A stretch of 64,000 nucleotides of DNA from Nematostella vectensis (taxonomy: Eukaryota; Cnidaria; Anthozoa; Actiniaria; Edwardsiidae): the NCBI RefSeq assembly GCF_932526225.1, contig NC_064046.1, positions 14,893,408 through 14,957,407 of the forward strand, in the 5' to 3' direction. How positions within the stretch are numbered: position 1 is the stretch's first letter; every line of letters starts with the position of its first letter. A program made the translations under genes and the position numbers. Positions 51,935 to 64,000 of this stretch are shown piece by piece. The notes below the pieces were generated by a model. It saw only the letters and a program-made list of their open reading frames with translations. It searched no databases and had not been told where the DNA came from.

Positions 51935-53948
51935 TAATGCCTAATATCGAGTGCACTACAGTAAGTGTTTTGCAGTCAAGTTGTTTTCTGTTAGTAGGTA
52001 AAAAATTATTCTAAATAATAGTAATCATAGCTATGGTCACCACTTACACATATAGAACTTTTAATGAAAAGAAAGAAAAAAATATATATATATATATGCA
52101 GTCAATCAACAGAATTGCATGATAACCTTGAATATATTGAATAAAGGACTGCAAAAAAACATCTTTTGTACTAGTTGCTTGAACTGACCCTTGGCTATTT
52201 TTAGCTGAATTCCCCTCCCCCTCTAAAAAAGAAAATAATAATAATAATAATAGAACAAAACTAAAAAGAAAACAAACACAACAGAGACCCCGACCAACAA
52301 TTTTGATTTTTTTTACTTTCCTTTAAAAGGGGAGTGTCATGGTTAAAAGATTTGCAATAGCTCTAGAGCCCTGACACAATGAACTTAAGTGAAATTCTAA
52401 TACTGACTTATGAGCTTTTGGAACATGTGGGAGACTTTAAACAAAACAAAAAAAAAAAATGACCACAAACTGTCCATTAACATAGTTTTCAATATAATAT
52501 TGCATATTATTTAATAAGGTATTGACAGCTTTTAAAAAGTTCAACTGTTTGTAGACACTTAAAAGCCTACAATAATCACTGACTCCAGACATGCGCAGTA
52601 CTATGCTGCTGCCCCTTTAAAGTAAAATACAGCTTTACTTAGTCAGCGTAGACAAAATTGCGGATTTTGTCAATATTCTAATATGAAGATGTCAATATTC
52701 TCTCCCCTTACGTCTTTATTTCTATTTATTTTATGATTTTCACATGATACCAAAACAGCGTCTTTTTTCTTCGCTAATTTGATGTCATGTACACAATAAA
52801 AGAGATGCGCCCGTGCGCATGGCGAGTCCCCAAGGGACCCAAGACGCCCAAATAGACCTCTATTTTTTGTCATCCACAATCTCGGCGAGCTGTGCGTGGC
52901 GTAACCGTATTACAGGCCTGGGATCCTGGTTATTGTCCTCCCCATTAATGCGCGGGTTGGGATAACCTTGCAAGAGTGTTGTACAGCATATTTGCTCGGA
53001 AATATCGGTGCTTGGGGCCTTCGGGTTCTTTACAGCCTTCCGTAAAAGCCTTGTGCTGCCATACCGATTGGGTAATCCGTATGTATGGTTTCCGTTTTGT
53101 TCTTCAGACCGGGTTTGATCCCAGGCCAATGGGCGTTTTTTTTTAGTTCGTTTTTTTTCTTTGTGCTGGACCCCCTTAATCCCGATAGGTTTTGCGCAAA
53201 AATAATAAAAAAAAGTGAGTTTGCAAAATAAACTTGCTAGATTTATTGATTATATGTATTCAATTTGTTCCTAGGAAGTTAACAAAAAACACAAAGCAAA
53301 GAGTTTGAGGAAGTAAACAAGTATGTGAACTTTAATGTTCTATTTAAAGGGGCGCATTTTGTACAGGGAAGCATACATAGAATGCTTAACTGGTGGAGAA
53401 GGGAGAGGTAACTGTTTATTGAGCATAATTTCAACAATAGCAGGGGAAAGAGAGGGGCACTCTCTTCATACAATATTGCAGTTGTTACCTATTATTAAAT
53501 AAGTTTTTAACATGTCTTTGTTTATTAAGCAAGGTCTATTTCTGAGACAAGCAAACTCAAGTAAGGCTGTTGAAATAACAGGTGAGTGTTAAAAGAAAAA
53601 CAATTATCTGATTAGAAAACTACTGTAGATTCCTTTGCAGCAAAATAAGAACAAACTTCATTTCGTTTGTTATTTTTGAGGAACGAGATGAGCTCTACAA
53701 GGCCAAGAAGAAATATGTATTGCTCATCTAAATTATACAAGTAAATAATAATATTAAAAAAGAATTACTGTAAGTAATTAGAGTGGTTTTCATTAACCCG
53801 TGAAACAAAGTGTGATAGTTAAACGGTAATAGTTAGTAAAACACAAAAAAGAACAATAGAATCAGATCACAACAAAGTGTAATACGCTAAAGCGTAGTTC
53901 ACGGGTTAATGAAGGTTTTGACATTTCAACCTTACATCCACATGAAAG
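51935..53948 (+). repeat. Satellite unit 27 (lineage G, 2,014 bp)
   Basis: Front follows lineage B flank variants. From about 52470 it is nearly identical to unit 29 at a 4,010-bp offset, including the private 'aatcccgatagg'. B-box GTTTGATCC. The TTAA-flanked element is at 53797-53905. Confidence 0.97.
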
Positions 53949-55951
53949 TAATGCCTAATATCGAGTGCCCTACAGTAAGTGTTTTGCAGTCAAGTTGTTT
54001 TCTGTTAGTAGGTAAAAAATTATTCTAAATAATAGTAATCATAGCTATGGTCACCACTTACACATATAGCACTTGTAATGAAAAGAAAGAAAATATATAT
54101 ATATATATGCAGTCAAACAACAGAATTGCATGATAACAATGAATATATTGAATAAAGGACTGCAAAAAAACATCTTTTGTACTAGTTGCTTGAATTGACC
54201 ATTGACTATTTTTAGCTGAATTCCCCTCCCCCTCTAAAAAATAAAATAATAATAATAATAGAACAAAACTAAAAAGAAAACAAACACAGCAGAGACCCCC
54301 ACCAACAATTTTGATTTTTTTTACTTTCCTTTAAAGGGGGAGTGCCATGTTTAAGAGATTTGCAATAGCTCTAGAGCCCTGACACAATCAACTTCAGTGA
54401 AATTCTAATACTGACTTATGAGCTTTTGGTACATGTGGGAGACTTTAAACAAAACAAAAAAAATGACCACAGACTGTCCATTAACATAGTTTTCAATATA
54501 ATATTGCATATTATTTAATAAGGTATTGACAGCTTTTAAAAAGTTCAACTGTTTGTAGACACTTAAAAGCCTACAATAATCACTGACTCCAGACATGCGC
54601 AGTACTATGCTGCTGCCCCTTTAAAGTAAAATACAGCTTTACTTAGTCAGCGTAGACAAAATTGCGGATTTTGTCAATATTCTAATATAAAGATGTCAAT
54701 ATTCTCTCCCCTTACGTCTTTATTTCTATTTATTTTATGATTTTCACATGATACCAAAACAGCGTCTTTTTTCTTCGCTAATTTGATGTCATGTACACAA
54801 TAAAAGAGATGCGCCCGTGCGCATGGCGAGTCCCCAAGGGACCCAAGACGCCCAAATAGACCTCTATTTTTTGTCATCCACAATCTCGGCGAGCTGTGCG
54901 TGGCGTAACCGTATTACAGGCCTGGGATCCTGGTTATTGTCCTCCCCATTAATGCGCGGGTTGGGATAACCTTGCAAGAGTGTTGTACAGCATATTTGCT
55001 CGGAAATATCGGTGCTTGGGGCCTTCGGGTTCTTTACAGCCTTCCGTAAAAGCCTTGTGCTGCCATACCGATTGGGTAATCCGTATGTATGGTTTCCGTT
55101 TTGTTCTTCAGACCAGGTTTGATCCCAGGCCAATGGGCGTTTTTTTTTAGTTCGTTTTTTTTCTTTGTGCTGGACCCCCTTAATCCTGATAGGTTTTGCG
55201 CAAAAATAATAAAAAAAAGTGAGTTTGCAAAATAAGCTTGCTTGATTTATTGATTATATGTATTCAATTTGTTCCTAGGAAGTTAACAAAAAACACAAAG
55301 CAAAGAGTTTGAGGAAGTTAACAAGTATGTGAACTTTAATGTTCTATTTGAAGGGGTGCATTTTGTACAGGGAAGCATACATAGAATGCTTAACTGGTGG
55401 AGAGGGAAGAGGTAAAAGTTTATTGAGCATAATTTCAACAATAGCAGGGGGGGGGTGGGGCACACTCTTCATACAAAATTGCAGTTGTTACCTATTATTA
55501 AATAAGTTTGTAACATGTCTTTGTTTATTAAGCAAGGTCTATTTCTGAGACAAGCAAACTCAAGTAAGGCTGTTGAAATAACAGGTGAGTGTTAAAAGAA
55601 AAACAATTATCTGATTAGAAAACTACTGTAGATTCCTTTGCACCAAAATAAGAACAAACTTCATTTTGTTTGTTATTTATGAGGAACGAGATGAGCTCTA
55701 CAAAGCCATAAAGAAATATGTATTGCTCATCTAAATTATACAAGTAAATAATAATGTTAAAAAAGAACTACTGTAAGTAATTAGAGTGGTTTTCATTAAC
55801 CCGTGAAACAAAGTGTGATAGTTAAACGGTAATAGTTAGTAAAACACAAAAAAGTACAATAGAATCAGATCATCATAAAGTGTAATACGCTAAAGCGTAG
55901 TTCACGGGTTAATGAAGGTTTTGACATTTCAACCTTACATCCACATGAAAG
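53949..55951 (+). repeat. Satellite unit 28 (G front, D-like rear chimera, 2,003 bp)
   Basis: Carries B-box GTTTGATCC and 'atttgctcgg' as in lineage G. After about 55230 it switches to 'aagcttgcttg' and the G-rich D-like purine patch (G9 then TGGGG near 55446). The TTAA-flanked element is at 55800-55908. Confidence 0.97.
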
Positions 55952-57958
55952 TAATGCCTAATATTGAGTGCCCTACAGTAAGTGTTTTGCAGTCAAGTTG
56001 TTTTCTGTTAGTAGATAAAAAATATTCTAAATAATAGTAATCATAGCTATGGTCACCACTTACACATTTAGAACTTGTAATGAAAAGAAAGAAAAAAAAA
56101 TATATATATATGCAGTCAATCAACAGAATTGCATGATAACCTTGAATATATTGAATAAAGGACTGCAAAAAAAACATCTTTTGTACTAGTTGCTTGAATT
56201 GACCCTTGGCTATTTTTAGCTGAATTCCCCTCCCCCTCTAAAAAATAAAATAATAATAATAATAGAACAAAACTAAAAAGAAAACAAACACAACAGAGAC
56301 CCCCACCAACAATTTTGATTTTTTTTTACTTTCCTTTAAAAGGGGAGTGTCATGGTTAAGAGATTTGCAATAGCTCTAGAGCCCTGACACAATGAACTTC
56401 AGTGAAATTCTAATACTGACTTATGAGCTTTTGGTACATGTGGGAGACTTCAAACAAAACAAAAAAAAATGACCACAAACTGTCCATTAACATAGTTTTC
56501 AATATAATATTGCATATTATTTAATAAGGTATTGACAGCTTTTAAAAAGTTCAACTGTTTGTAGACACTTAAAAGCCTACAATAATCACTGACTCCAGAC
56601 ATGCGCAGTACTATGCTGCTGCCCCTTTAAAGTAAAATACAGCTTTACTTAGTCAGCGTAGACAAAATTGCGGATTTTGTCAATATTCTAATATGAAGAT
56701 GTCAATATTCTCTCCCCTTACGTCTTTATTTCTATTTATTTTATGATTTTCACATGATACCAAAACAGCGTCTTTTTTCTTCGCTAATTTGATGTCATGT
56801 ACACAATAAAAGAGATGCGCCCGTGCGCATGGCGAGTCCCCAAGGGACCCAAGACGCCCAAATAGACCTCTATTTTTTGTCATCCACAATCTCGGCGAGC
56901 TGTGCGTGGCGTAACCGTATTACAGGCCTGGGATCCTGGTTATTGTCCTCCCCATTAATGCGCGGGTTGGGATAACCTTGCAAGAGTGTTGTACAGCATA
57001 TTTGCTCGGAAATATCGGTGCTTGGGGCCTTCGGGTTCTTTACAGCCTTCCGTAAAAGCCTTGTGCTGCCATACCGATTGGGTAATCCGTATGTATGGTT
57101 TCCGTTTTGTTCTTCAGACCGGGTTTGATCCCAGGCCAATGGGCGTTTTTTTTTAGTTCGTTTTTTTTCTTTGTGCTGGACCCCCTTAATCCCGATAGGT
57201 TTTGCGCAAAAATAATAAAAAAAAGTGAGTTTGCAAAATAAACTTGCTAGATTTATTGATTATATGTATTCAATTTGTTCCTAGGAAGTTAACAAAAAAC
57301 ACAAAGCAAAGAGTTTGAGGAAGTAAACAAGTATGTGAACTTTAATGTTCTATTTAAAGGGGCGCATTTTGTACAGGGAAGCATACATAGAATGCTTAAC
57401 TGGTGGAGAAGGGAGAGGTAACTGTTTATTGAGCATAATTTCAACAATAGCAGGGGAAAGAGAGGGGCACTCTCTTCATACAATATTGCAGTTGTTACCT
57501 ATTATTAAATAAGTTTTTAACATGTCTTTGTTTATTAAGCAAGGTCTATTTCTGAGACAAGCAAACTCAAGTAAGGCTGTTGAAATAACAGGTGAGTGTT
57601 AAAAGAAAAACAATTATCTGATTAGAAAACTACTGTAGATTCCTTTGCAGCAAAATAAGAACAAACTTCATTTCGTTTGTTATTTTTGAGGAACGAGATG
57701 AGCTCTACAAGGCCAAGAAGAAATATGTATTGCTCATCTAAATTATACAAGTAAATAATAATATTAAAAAAGAATTACTGTAAGTAATTAGAGTGGTTTT
57801 CATTAACCCGTGAAACAAAGTGTGATAGTTAAACGGTAATAGTTAGTAAAACACAAAAAAGAACAATAGAATCAGATCACAACAAAGTGTAATACGCTAA
57901 AGCGTAGTTCACGGGTTAATGAAGGTTTTGACATTTCAACCTTACATCCACATGAAAG
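55952..57958 (+). repeat. Satellite unit 29 (lineage G, 2,007 bp)
   Basis: Near copy of unit 27 from about 56480 on. The start motif has 'atattgagtg' (CpG lost). B-box GTTTGATCC. The TTAA-flanked element is at 57807-57915. Confidence 0.97.
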
Positions 57959-60046
57959 TAATGCCTAATATCGAGTGCCCTACAGTAAGTGTTTTGCAGT
58001 CAAGTTGTTTTCTGTTAGTAGGTAAAAAATTATTCTAAATAATAGTAATCATAGCTATGGTCACCACTTACACATATAGCACTTGTAATGAAAAGAAAGA
58101 AAATATATATATATATATGCAGTCAAACAACAGAATTGCATGATAACAATGAATATATTGAATAAAGGACTGCAAAAAAACATCTTTTGTACTAGTTGCT
58201 TGAATTGACCATTGACTATTTTTAGCTGAATTCCCCTCCCCCTCTAAAAAATAAAATAATAATAATAATAGAACAAAACTAAAAAGAAAACAAACACAGC
58301 AGAGACCCCCACCAACAATTTTGATTTTTTTTACTTTCCTTTAAAGGGGGAGTGCCATGTTTAAGAGATTTGCAATAGCTCTAGAGCCCTGACACAATCA
58401 ACTTCAGTGAAATTCTAATACTGACTTATGAGCTTTTGGTACATGTGGGAGACTTTAAACAAAACAAAAAAAATGACCACAGACTGTCCATTAACATAGT
58501 TTTCAATATAATATTGCATATTATTTAATAAGGTATTGACAGCTTTTAAAAAGTTCAACTGTTTGTAGACACTTAAAAGCCTACAATAATCACTGACTCC
58601 AGACATGCGCAGTACTATGCTGCTGCCCCTTTAAAGTAAAATACAGCTTTACTTAGTCAGCGTAGACAAAATTGCGGATTTTGTCAATATTCTAATATGA
58701 AAAAGTCAATATTCTCACCCCTTACGTCTTTATTTCTATTTATTTTATGATTTTCACATGATACCAAAACAGCGTCTTTTTTCTTCGCTAATTTGATGTC
58801 ATGTACACAATAAAAGAGATGCGCCCGTGCGCATGGCGAGTCCCCAAGGGACCCAAGACGCCCAAATAGACCTCTATTTTTTGTCATCCACAATCTCGGC
58901 GAGCTGTGCGTGGCGTAACCGTATTACAGGCCTGGGATCCTGGTTATTGTCCTCCCCATTAATGCGCGGGTTGGGATAACCTTGCAAGAGTGTTGTACAG
59001 CATATTCGCTCGGAAATATCTGTGCTTGGGGCCTTCGGGTTCTTTACAGCCTTCCGTAAAAGCCTTGTGCTGCCATACCGATTGGGTAATCCGTATATAT
59101 GGTTTCCGTTTTGTTCTTCAGACCGGGTTCGATCCCAGGCCAATGAGCTTTTTTTTTAGTTCGTTTTTTTTTTCTTTGTGCTGGACAACCCCTTAATCCT
59201 GATAGGTTTTGCGCAAAAATAATAAAAAAAAGTGAGTTTGCAAAATAAGCTTGCTGGATTTATTGATTATATGTATTCAATTTGTTCCTAGGAAGTTAAC
59301 AAAAAACACAAAGCAAAGAGTTTGAGGAAGTAAACAAGTATGTGAACTTTAATGTTCTATTTGAAGGGGTGCATTTTGTACAGGGAAGCATACATAGAAT
59401 GCTTAACTGGTGGAGAGGGAAGAGGTAAAAGTTTATTGAGCATAATTTCAACAATAGCAGGGGAAAGAGAGGGGCACTCTATTCATACAATATTGCAGTT
59501 GTTACCTATTATTAAATAAGTTTGTAACGTGTCTTTGTTTATTAAGCAAGGTCTATTTCTACATCATACAAAAGTGCAGTAGTTACCTATTATTAAATAA
59601 GTTTGTAACATGTCTTTGTTTATTAAGCAAGGTCTATTTCTGAGACAAGCAAACCCAAGTAAGGCTGTTGAAATAACAGGTGAGTGTTAAAAGAAAAACA
59701 ATTATCTGATTAGAAAACTACTGTAGATTCCTTTGCACCAAAATAAGAACAAACTTCATTTCGTTTGTTATTTTTGAGGAACGAGATGAGCTCTACAAGG
59801 CCAAGAAGAAATATGTATTGCTCATCTAAATTATACAAGTAAATAATAATATTAAAAAAGAACTACTGTAAGTAATTAGAGTAGTTTTCATTAACCCGTG
59901 AAACAAAGTGTGATAGTTAAACGGTAATAGTTAGTAAAACACAAAAAAGTACAATAGAATCAGATCACCACAAAGTGTAATACGCTAAAGCGTAGTTCAC
60001 GGGTTGATGAAGGTTTTGACATTTCAACCTTACATCCACATGAAAT
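57959..60046 (+). repeat. Satellite unit 30 (lineage I, 2,088 bp, with 81-bp block)
   Basis: 81-bp block at 59561-59641. Its front is nearly identical to unit 28 until about 58695. B-box intact. The TTAA-flanked element is at 59895-60003, with the right TTAA mutated to TTGA. Confidence 0.97.
59561..59641 (+). repeat. 81-bp internal tandem duplication (unit 30)
   Basis: Same junction as units 19 and 22, with private changes 'aaaagtgcagtag' in the second copy. Confidence 0.93.
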
Positions 60047-62055
60047 TAATGCCTAATATCGAGTGCCCTACAGTAAGTGTTTTGCAGTCAAGTTGTTTTC
60101 TGTTAGTAGGTAAAAAAATATTCTAAATAATAGTAATCATAGCTATGGTCACCACTTACACATATAGAACTTGTAATGAAAAGAAAGAAAAAAATATATA
60201 TATATATATGCAGTCAATCAACAGAATTGCATGATAACCTTGAATATATTGAATAAAGGACTGCAAAAAACATCTTTTGTACTAGTTGCTTGAATTGACC
60301 CTTGGCTATTTTTAGCTGAATTCCCCTCCCCCTCTAAAAAAGAAAATAATAATAATAATAGAACAAAATTAAAAAGAAAACAAACACAACAGAGACCCCC
60401 ACCAACAATTTTGATTTTTTTTACTTTCCTTTAAAAGGGGAGTGTCATGGTTAAGAGATTTGCAATAGCTCTAGAGCCCTGACACAATGAACTTCAGTGA
60501 AATTCTAATACTGACTTATGAGCTTTTGGTACATGTGGGAGACTTTAAACAAAATAAAAAAAATGACCACAAACTGTCAATTAACATAGTTTTCAATATA
60601 ATATTGCATATTATTTAATAAGGTATTGACAGCTTTTAAAAAGTTCAACTGTTTGTTGACACTTAAAAGCCTACAATAATCACTGAATCCAGACATGCGC
60701 AGTACTATGTTGCTGCCCCGTTAAAGTAAAATACAGCTTTACTTAGTCAGCGTAGGCAAAATTGCGGATTTTGTCAATATTCTAATATGAAGATGTCAAT
60801 ATTCTCCCCCCTTTCGTCTTTATTTCTATTTATTTGATGATTTTCACATGATACCAAAACAGCGTCTTTTTTCTTCGCTAATTTGATGTCATGTACACAA
60901 TAAAAGAGATGCGCCCGTGCGCATGGCGAGTCCCCAAGAGACCCAAGACGCCCAAATAGACCTCTATTTTTTGTCATCCACAATCTCGGCTAGCTGTGCG
61001 TGGCGTAACCGTATTACAGGCCTGGGATCCTGGTTATTGTCCTCCCCATTAATGCGCGGGTTGGGATAACCTTGCAAGAGTGTTGTACAGCATATTTGCT
61101 CGGAAATATCGGTGCTTGGGGCCTTCGGGTTCTTTACAGCCTTCCGTAAAAGCCTTGTGCTGCCATACCGATTGGGTAATCCGTATGTATGGTTTCCGTT
61201 TTGTTCTTCAGACCGGGTTCGATCCCAGGCCAATGAGCTTTTTTTTTTAATTCGTTTTTTTTTTCTTTGTGCTGGACCCCTTTAATCCTGATAGGTTTTG
61301 CGCAAAAATAATAAAAAAAAGTGAGTTTGCAAAATAAGCTTGCTAGATTTTATTGATTATATGTATTCAATTTGTTCCTAGGAAGTTAACAAAAAACACA
61401 AAGCAAAGAGTTTGAGGAAGTAAACAAGTATGTGAACTTTAATGTTCTATTTAAAGGGGCGCATTTTGTACAGGGAAGCATACATAGAATGCTTAACTGG
61501 TGGAGAGGGGAGAGGTAACAGTTTATTGAGCATAATTTCAACAATAGCAGGGGGAAGAGAGGGGCACTCTCTTCATACAATATTGCAGTTGTTACCTATT
61601 ATTAAATAAGTTTTTAACATGTCTTTGTTTATTAAGCAAGGTCTATTTCTGAGACAAGCAAACTCAAGTAAGGCTGTTGAAATAACAGGTGAGTGTTAAA
61701 AGAAAAACAATTATCTGATTAGAAAACTACTGTAGATTCCTTTGCAGCAAAATAAGAACAAACTTAATTTCGTTTGTTATTTTTGAGGAACGAGATGAGC
61801 TCTACAAGGCCAAGAAGAAATATGTATTGCTCATCTAAATTATACAAGTAAATACTAATATTAAAAAAGAATTACTGTAAGTAATTAGAGCGGTTTTCAT
61901 TAACCCGTGAAACAAAGTGTGATAGTTAAACGGTAATAGTTAGTAAAACACAAAAAAGAACAATAGAATCAGATCACAACAAAGTGTAATACGCTAAAGC
62001 GTAGTTCACGGGTTAATGAAGGTTTTGACATTTCAACCTTACATCCACATGAAAG
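60047..62055 (+). repeat. Satellite unit 31 (mixed lineage, 2,009 bp)
   Basis: Has 'atttgctcgg' as in lineage G but an intact B-box. The second hairpin has GAGAC for GGGAC, giving one mismatch. The TTAA-flanked element is at 61904-62012. Confidence 0.97.
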
Positions 62056-63714
62056 TAATGCCTAATATCGAGTGCCCTACAGTAAGTGTTTTGCAGTCAA
62101 GTTGTTTTCTGTTAGTAGGTAAAAAATTATTCTAAATAATAGTAATCATAGCTATGGTCACCACTTACACATATAGCACTTGTAATGAAAAGAAACAAAA
62201 AATATATATATGCAGTCAAACAACAGAATTGCATGATAACTTTGAATATATTGAATAAAGGACTGCAAAAAACAGCTTTTGTACTAGTTGTTTGAACTGA
62301 CCCTTGGCTATTTTTAGCTGAATTCCCCTCCCCCTCTAAAAAATAAAATAATAATAATAATAGAACAAAACTAAAAAGAAAACAAACACAGCAGAGACCC
62401 CCACCAACAATTTTGATTTTTTTTACTTTCCTTTAAAAGGGGAGTGTCATGGTTAAGAGATTTGCAATAGCTCTAGAGCCCTGACACAATTTATTTTATG
62501 ATTTTCACATGATACCAAAACAGCGTCTTTTTTCTTCGCTAATTTGATGTCATGTACACAATAAAAGAGATGCGCCCGTGCGCATGGCGAGTCCTCAAGG
62601 GACCCAAGACGCCCAAATAGACCTCTATTTTTTGTCATCCACAATCTCGGCGAGCTGTGCGTGGCGTAACCGTATTACAGGCCTGGGATCCTGGTTATTG
62701 TCCTCCCCATTAATGCGCGGGTTGGGATAACCTTGCAAGAGTGTTGTACAGCATATTCGCTCGGAAATATCGGTGCTTGGGGCCTTCGGGTTCTTTACAG
62801 CCTTCCGTAAAAGCCTTGTGCTGCCATACCAATTGGGTAATCCGTATGTATGGTTTCCGTTTTGTTCTTCAGACCGGGTACGATCCCAGGCCAATGGGCG
62901 TTTTTTTTTAGTTCGTTTTTTTTCTTTGTGCTGGACCACCTTAATCCTGATAGGTTTTGCGTAAAAATAATAAAAAAAAGTGAGTTTGCAAAATAAGCTT
63001 GCTAGATTTATTGATTATATGTATTCAATTTGTTCCTAGGAAGTTAACAAAAAACACAAAGCAAAGAGTTTGAGGAAGTAAACAAGTATGTGAACTTTAA
63101 TGTTCTATTTAAAGGGGCGCATTTTGTACAGGGAAGCATACATAGAATGCTTAACTGGTGGAGAGGGGAGAGGTAACAGTTTATTGAGCATAATTTCAAC
63201 AATAGCAGGGGGAAGAGAGGGGCACTCTCTTCATACAATATTGCAGTTGTTACCTATTATTAAATAAGTTTTTAACATGTCTTTGTTTATTAAGCAAGGT
63301 CTATTTCTGAGACAAGCAAACTCAAGTAAGGCTGTTGAAATAACAGGTGAGTGTTAAAAGAAAAACAATTATCTGATTAGAAAACTACTGTAGATTCCTT
63401 TGCAGCAAAATAAGAACAAACTTCATTTCGTTTGTTATTTTTGAGGAACGAGATGAGCTCTACAAGGCCAAGAAGAAATATGTATTACTCATCTAAATTA
63501 TACAAGTAAATAATAATATTAAAAAAGAATTACTGTAAGTAATTAGAGTGGTTTTCATTAACCCGTGAAACAAAGTGTGATAGTTAAACGGTAATAGTTA
63601 GTAAAACACAAAAAAAGAACAATAGAATCAGATCACAACAAAGTGTAATACGCTAAAGCGTAGTTCACGGGTTAATGAAGGTTTTGACATTTCAACCTTA
63701 CATCCACATGAAAG
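62056..63714 (+). repeat. Satellite unit 32 (lineage H, 1,659 bp, 340-bp deletion)
   Basis: Lacks the segment between 'ctgacacaat' and 'ttattttatg' (junction at 62490/62491). B-box GTACGATCC. The second hairpin has GTCCT for GTCCC, preserved by G-U pairing. The TTAA-flanked element is at 63562-63671. Confidence 0.97.
62490..62491. other. 340-bp deletion junction (unit 32)
   Basis: 'ctgacacaat' is joined directly to 'ttattttatg', removing what corresponds to 6301-6640 of unit 4, including the spacer hairpin and the 12-bp direct repeat. AT at both edges could be 2-bp microhomology. Seen only in this unit. Confidence 0.9.
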
Positions 63715-64000
63715 TAATGCCTAATACCGAGTGCCCTACAGTAAGTGTTTTGCAGTCAAGTTGTTTTCTGTTAGTAGGTAAAAAATTATTCTAAATAATA
63801 GTAATTATAGCTATGGTCACCACTTACACATATAGCACTTGTAATGAAAAGAAAGAAAAAATATATATATGCAGTCAAACAACAGAATTGCATGATAACC
63901 TTGAATATATTGAATAAAGGACTGCAAAAAAAACATCTTTTGTACTAGTTGCTTGATTTATTGACCCTTGGCTATTTTTAGCTGAATTCCCCTCCCCCTC
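63715..64000 (+). repeat. Satellite unit 33, partial (first 286 bp)
   Basis: The array continues past the window end. The start motif reads 'ctaataccgag', and 'gcttgatttattgaccc' near 63951-63966 replaces the usual 'gcttgaattgaccc'. Confidence 0.96.

Overview
The whole 64-kb window is one head-to-tail tandem array of a complex, AT-rich satellite DNA. With the phase set at the recurring start 'taatgcctaatatcgag', there are 32 complete units plus a 286-bp partial unit. All run in the same direction, and both window edges fall inside the array, so its full length is unknown. Most units are 1,990-2,016 bp. Exceptions are five 2,085-2,094-bp units with an extra 81-bp block, three units lacking the same 284 bp, and one lacking 340 bp. 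I found no supportable protein-coding gene, rRNA gene, clear tRNA gene, CRISPR array or bacterial feature. The organism is a eukaryote, judging from the long-period satellite, microsatellites, a TTAA-flanked inverted-repeat element and CpG-to-TpG/CpA variants that suggest DNA methylation. I cannot name the taxon.

Unit anatomy, using unit 4 (5860-7865) as reference: (i) an AT-rich head with a short (AT)n tract (about 6005-6020) and an (AAT)n tract (about 6158-6172); (ii) an AT-rich spacer with a 7-bp-stem hairpin (6535-6555) and a 12-bp direct repeat at 22-bp period (6583-6616); (iii) a GC-richer island (about 6710-7057) with three consecutive hairpins (6720-6779) ending in a T6 run, then a perfect Pol III A-box match (6812-6822), a B-box match (7028-7036) and a T8 run (7050-7057); (iv) an AT-rich stretch with a purine-rich patch and splice-donor/acceptor-like motifs; (v) a 109-bp TTAA-flanked element with 16-bp perfect inverted repeats counted across the TTAA (7706-7830); (vi) a 35-bp tail.

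Units fall into lineages by shared variants: A (1, 5); B (2, 6, 26; 284-bp deletion); C (3, 9, 10); D (4, 11, 12, 20); F (13, 17, 25); G (14, 18, 21, 23, 27, 29 and the front of 28); H (15, 16, 24, 32); I (19, 22, 30; 81-bp block). Units 8 and 9 also carry the 81-bp block; 7 and 31 are mixed. The order gives nested higher-order duplications at offsets of about 2.0 kb (15/16), 2.09 kb (8/9), 4.01 kb (27-28/29-30), 7.87 kb (1-2/5-6), 8.01 kb (13-14/17-18) and 15.8 kb (21-24/29-32). This fits repeated unequal exchange and gene conversion.

The most interesting content is the GC-richer island, which looks like a structured Pol III-type RNA module or SINE-derived segment. The evidence is motif-level only, and the module is mutated or absent in many units. 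The stop-interrupted reading frames on both strands recur only because the DNA repeats.
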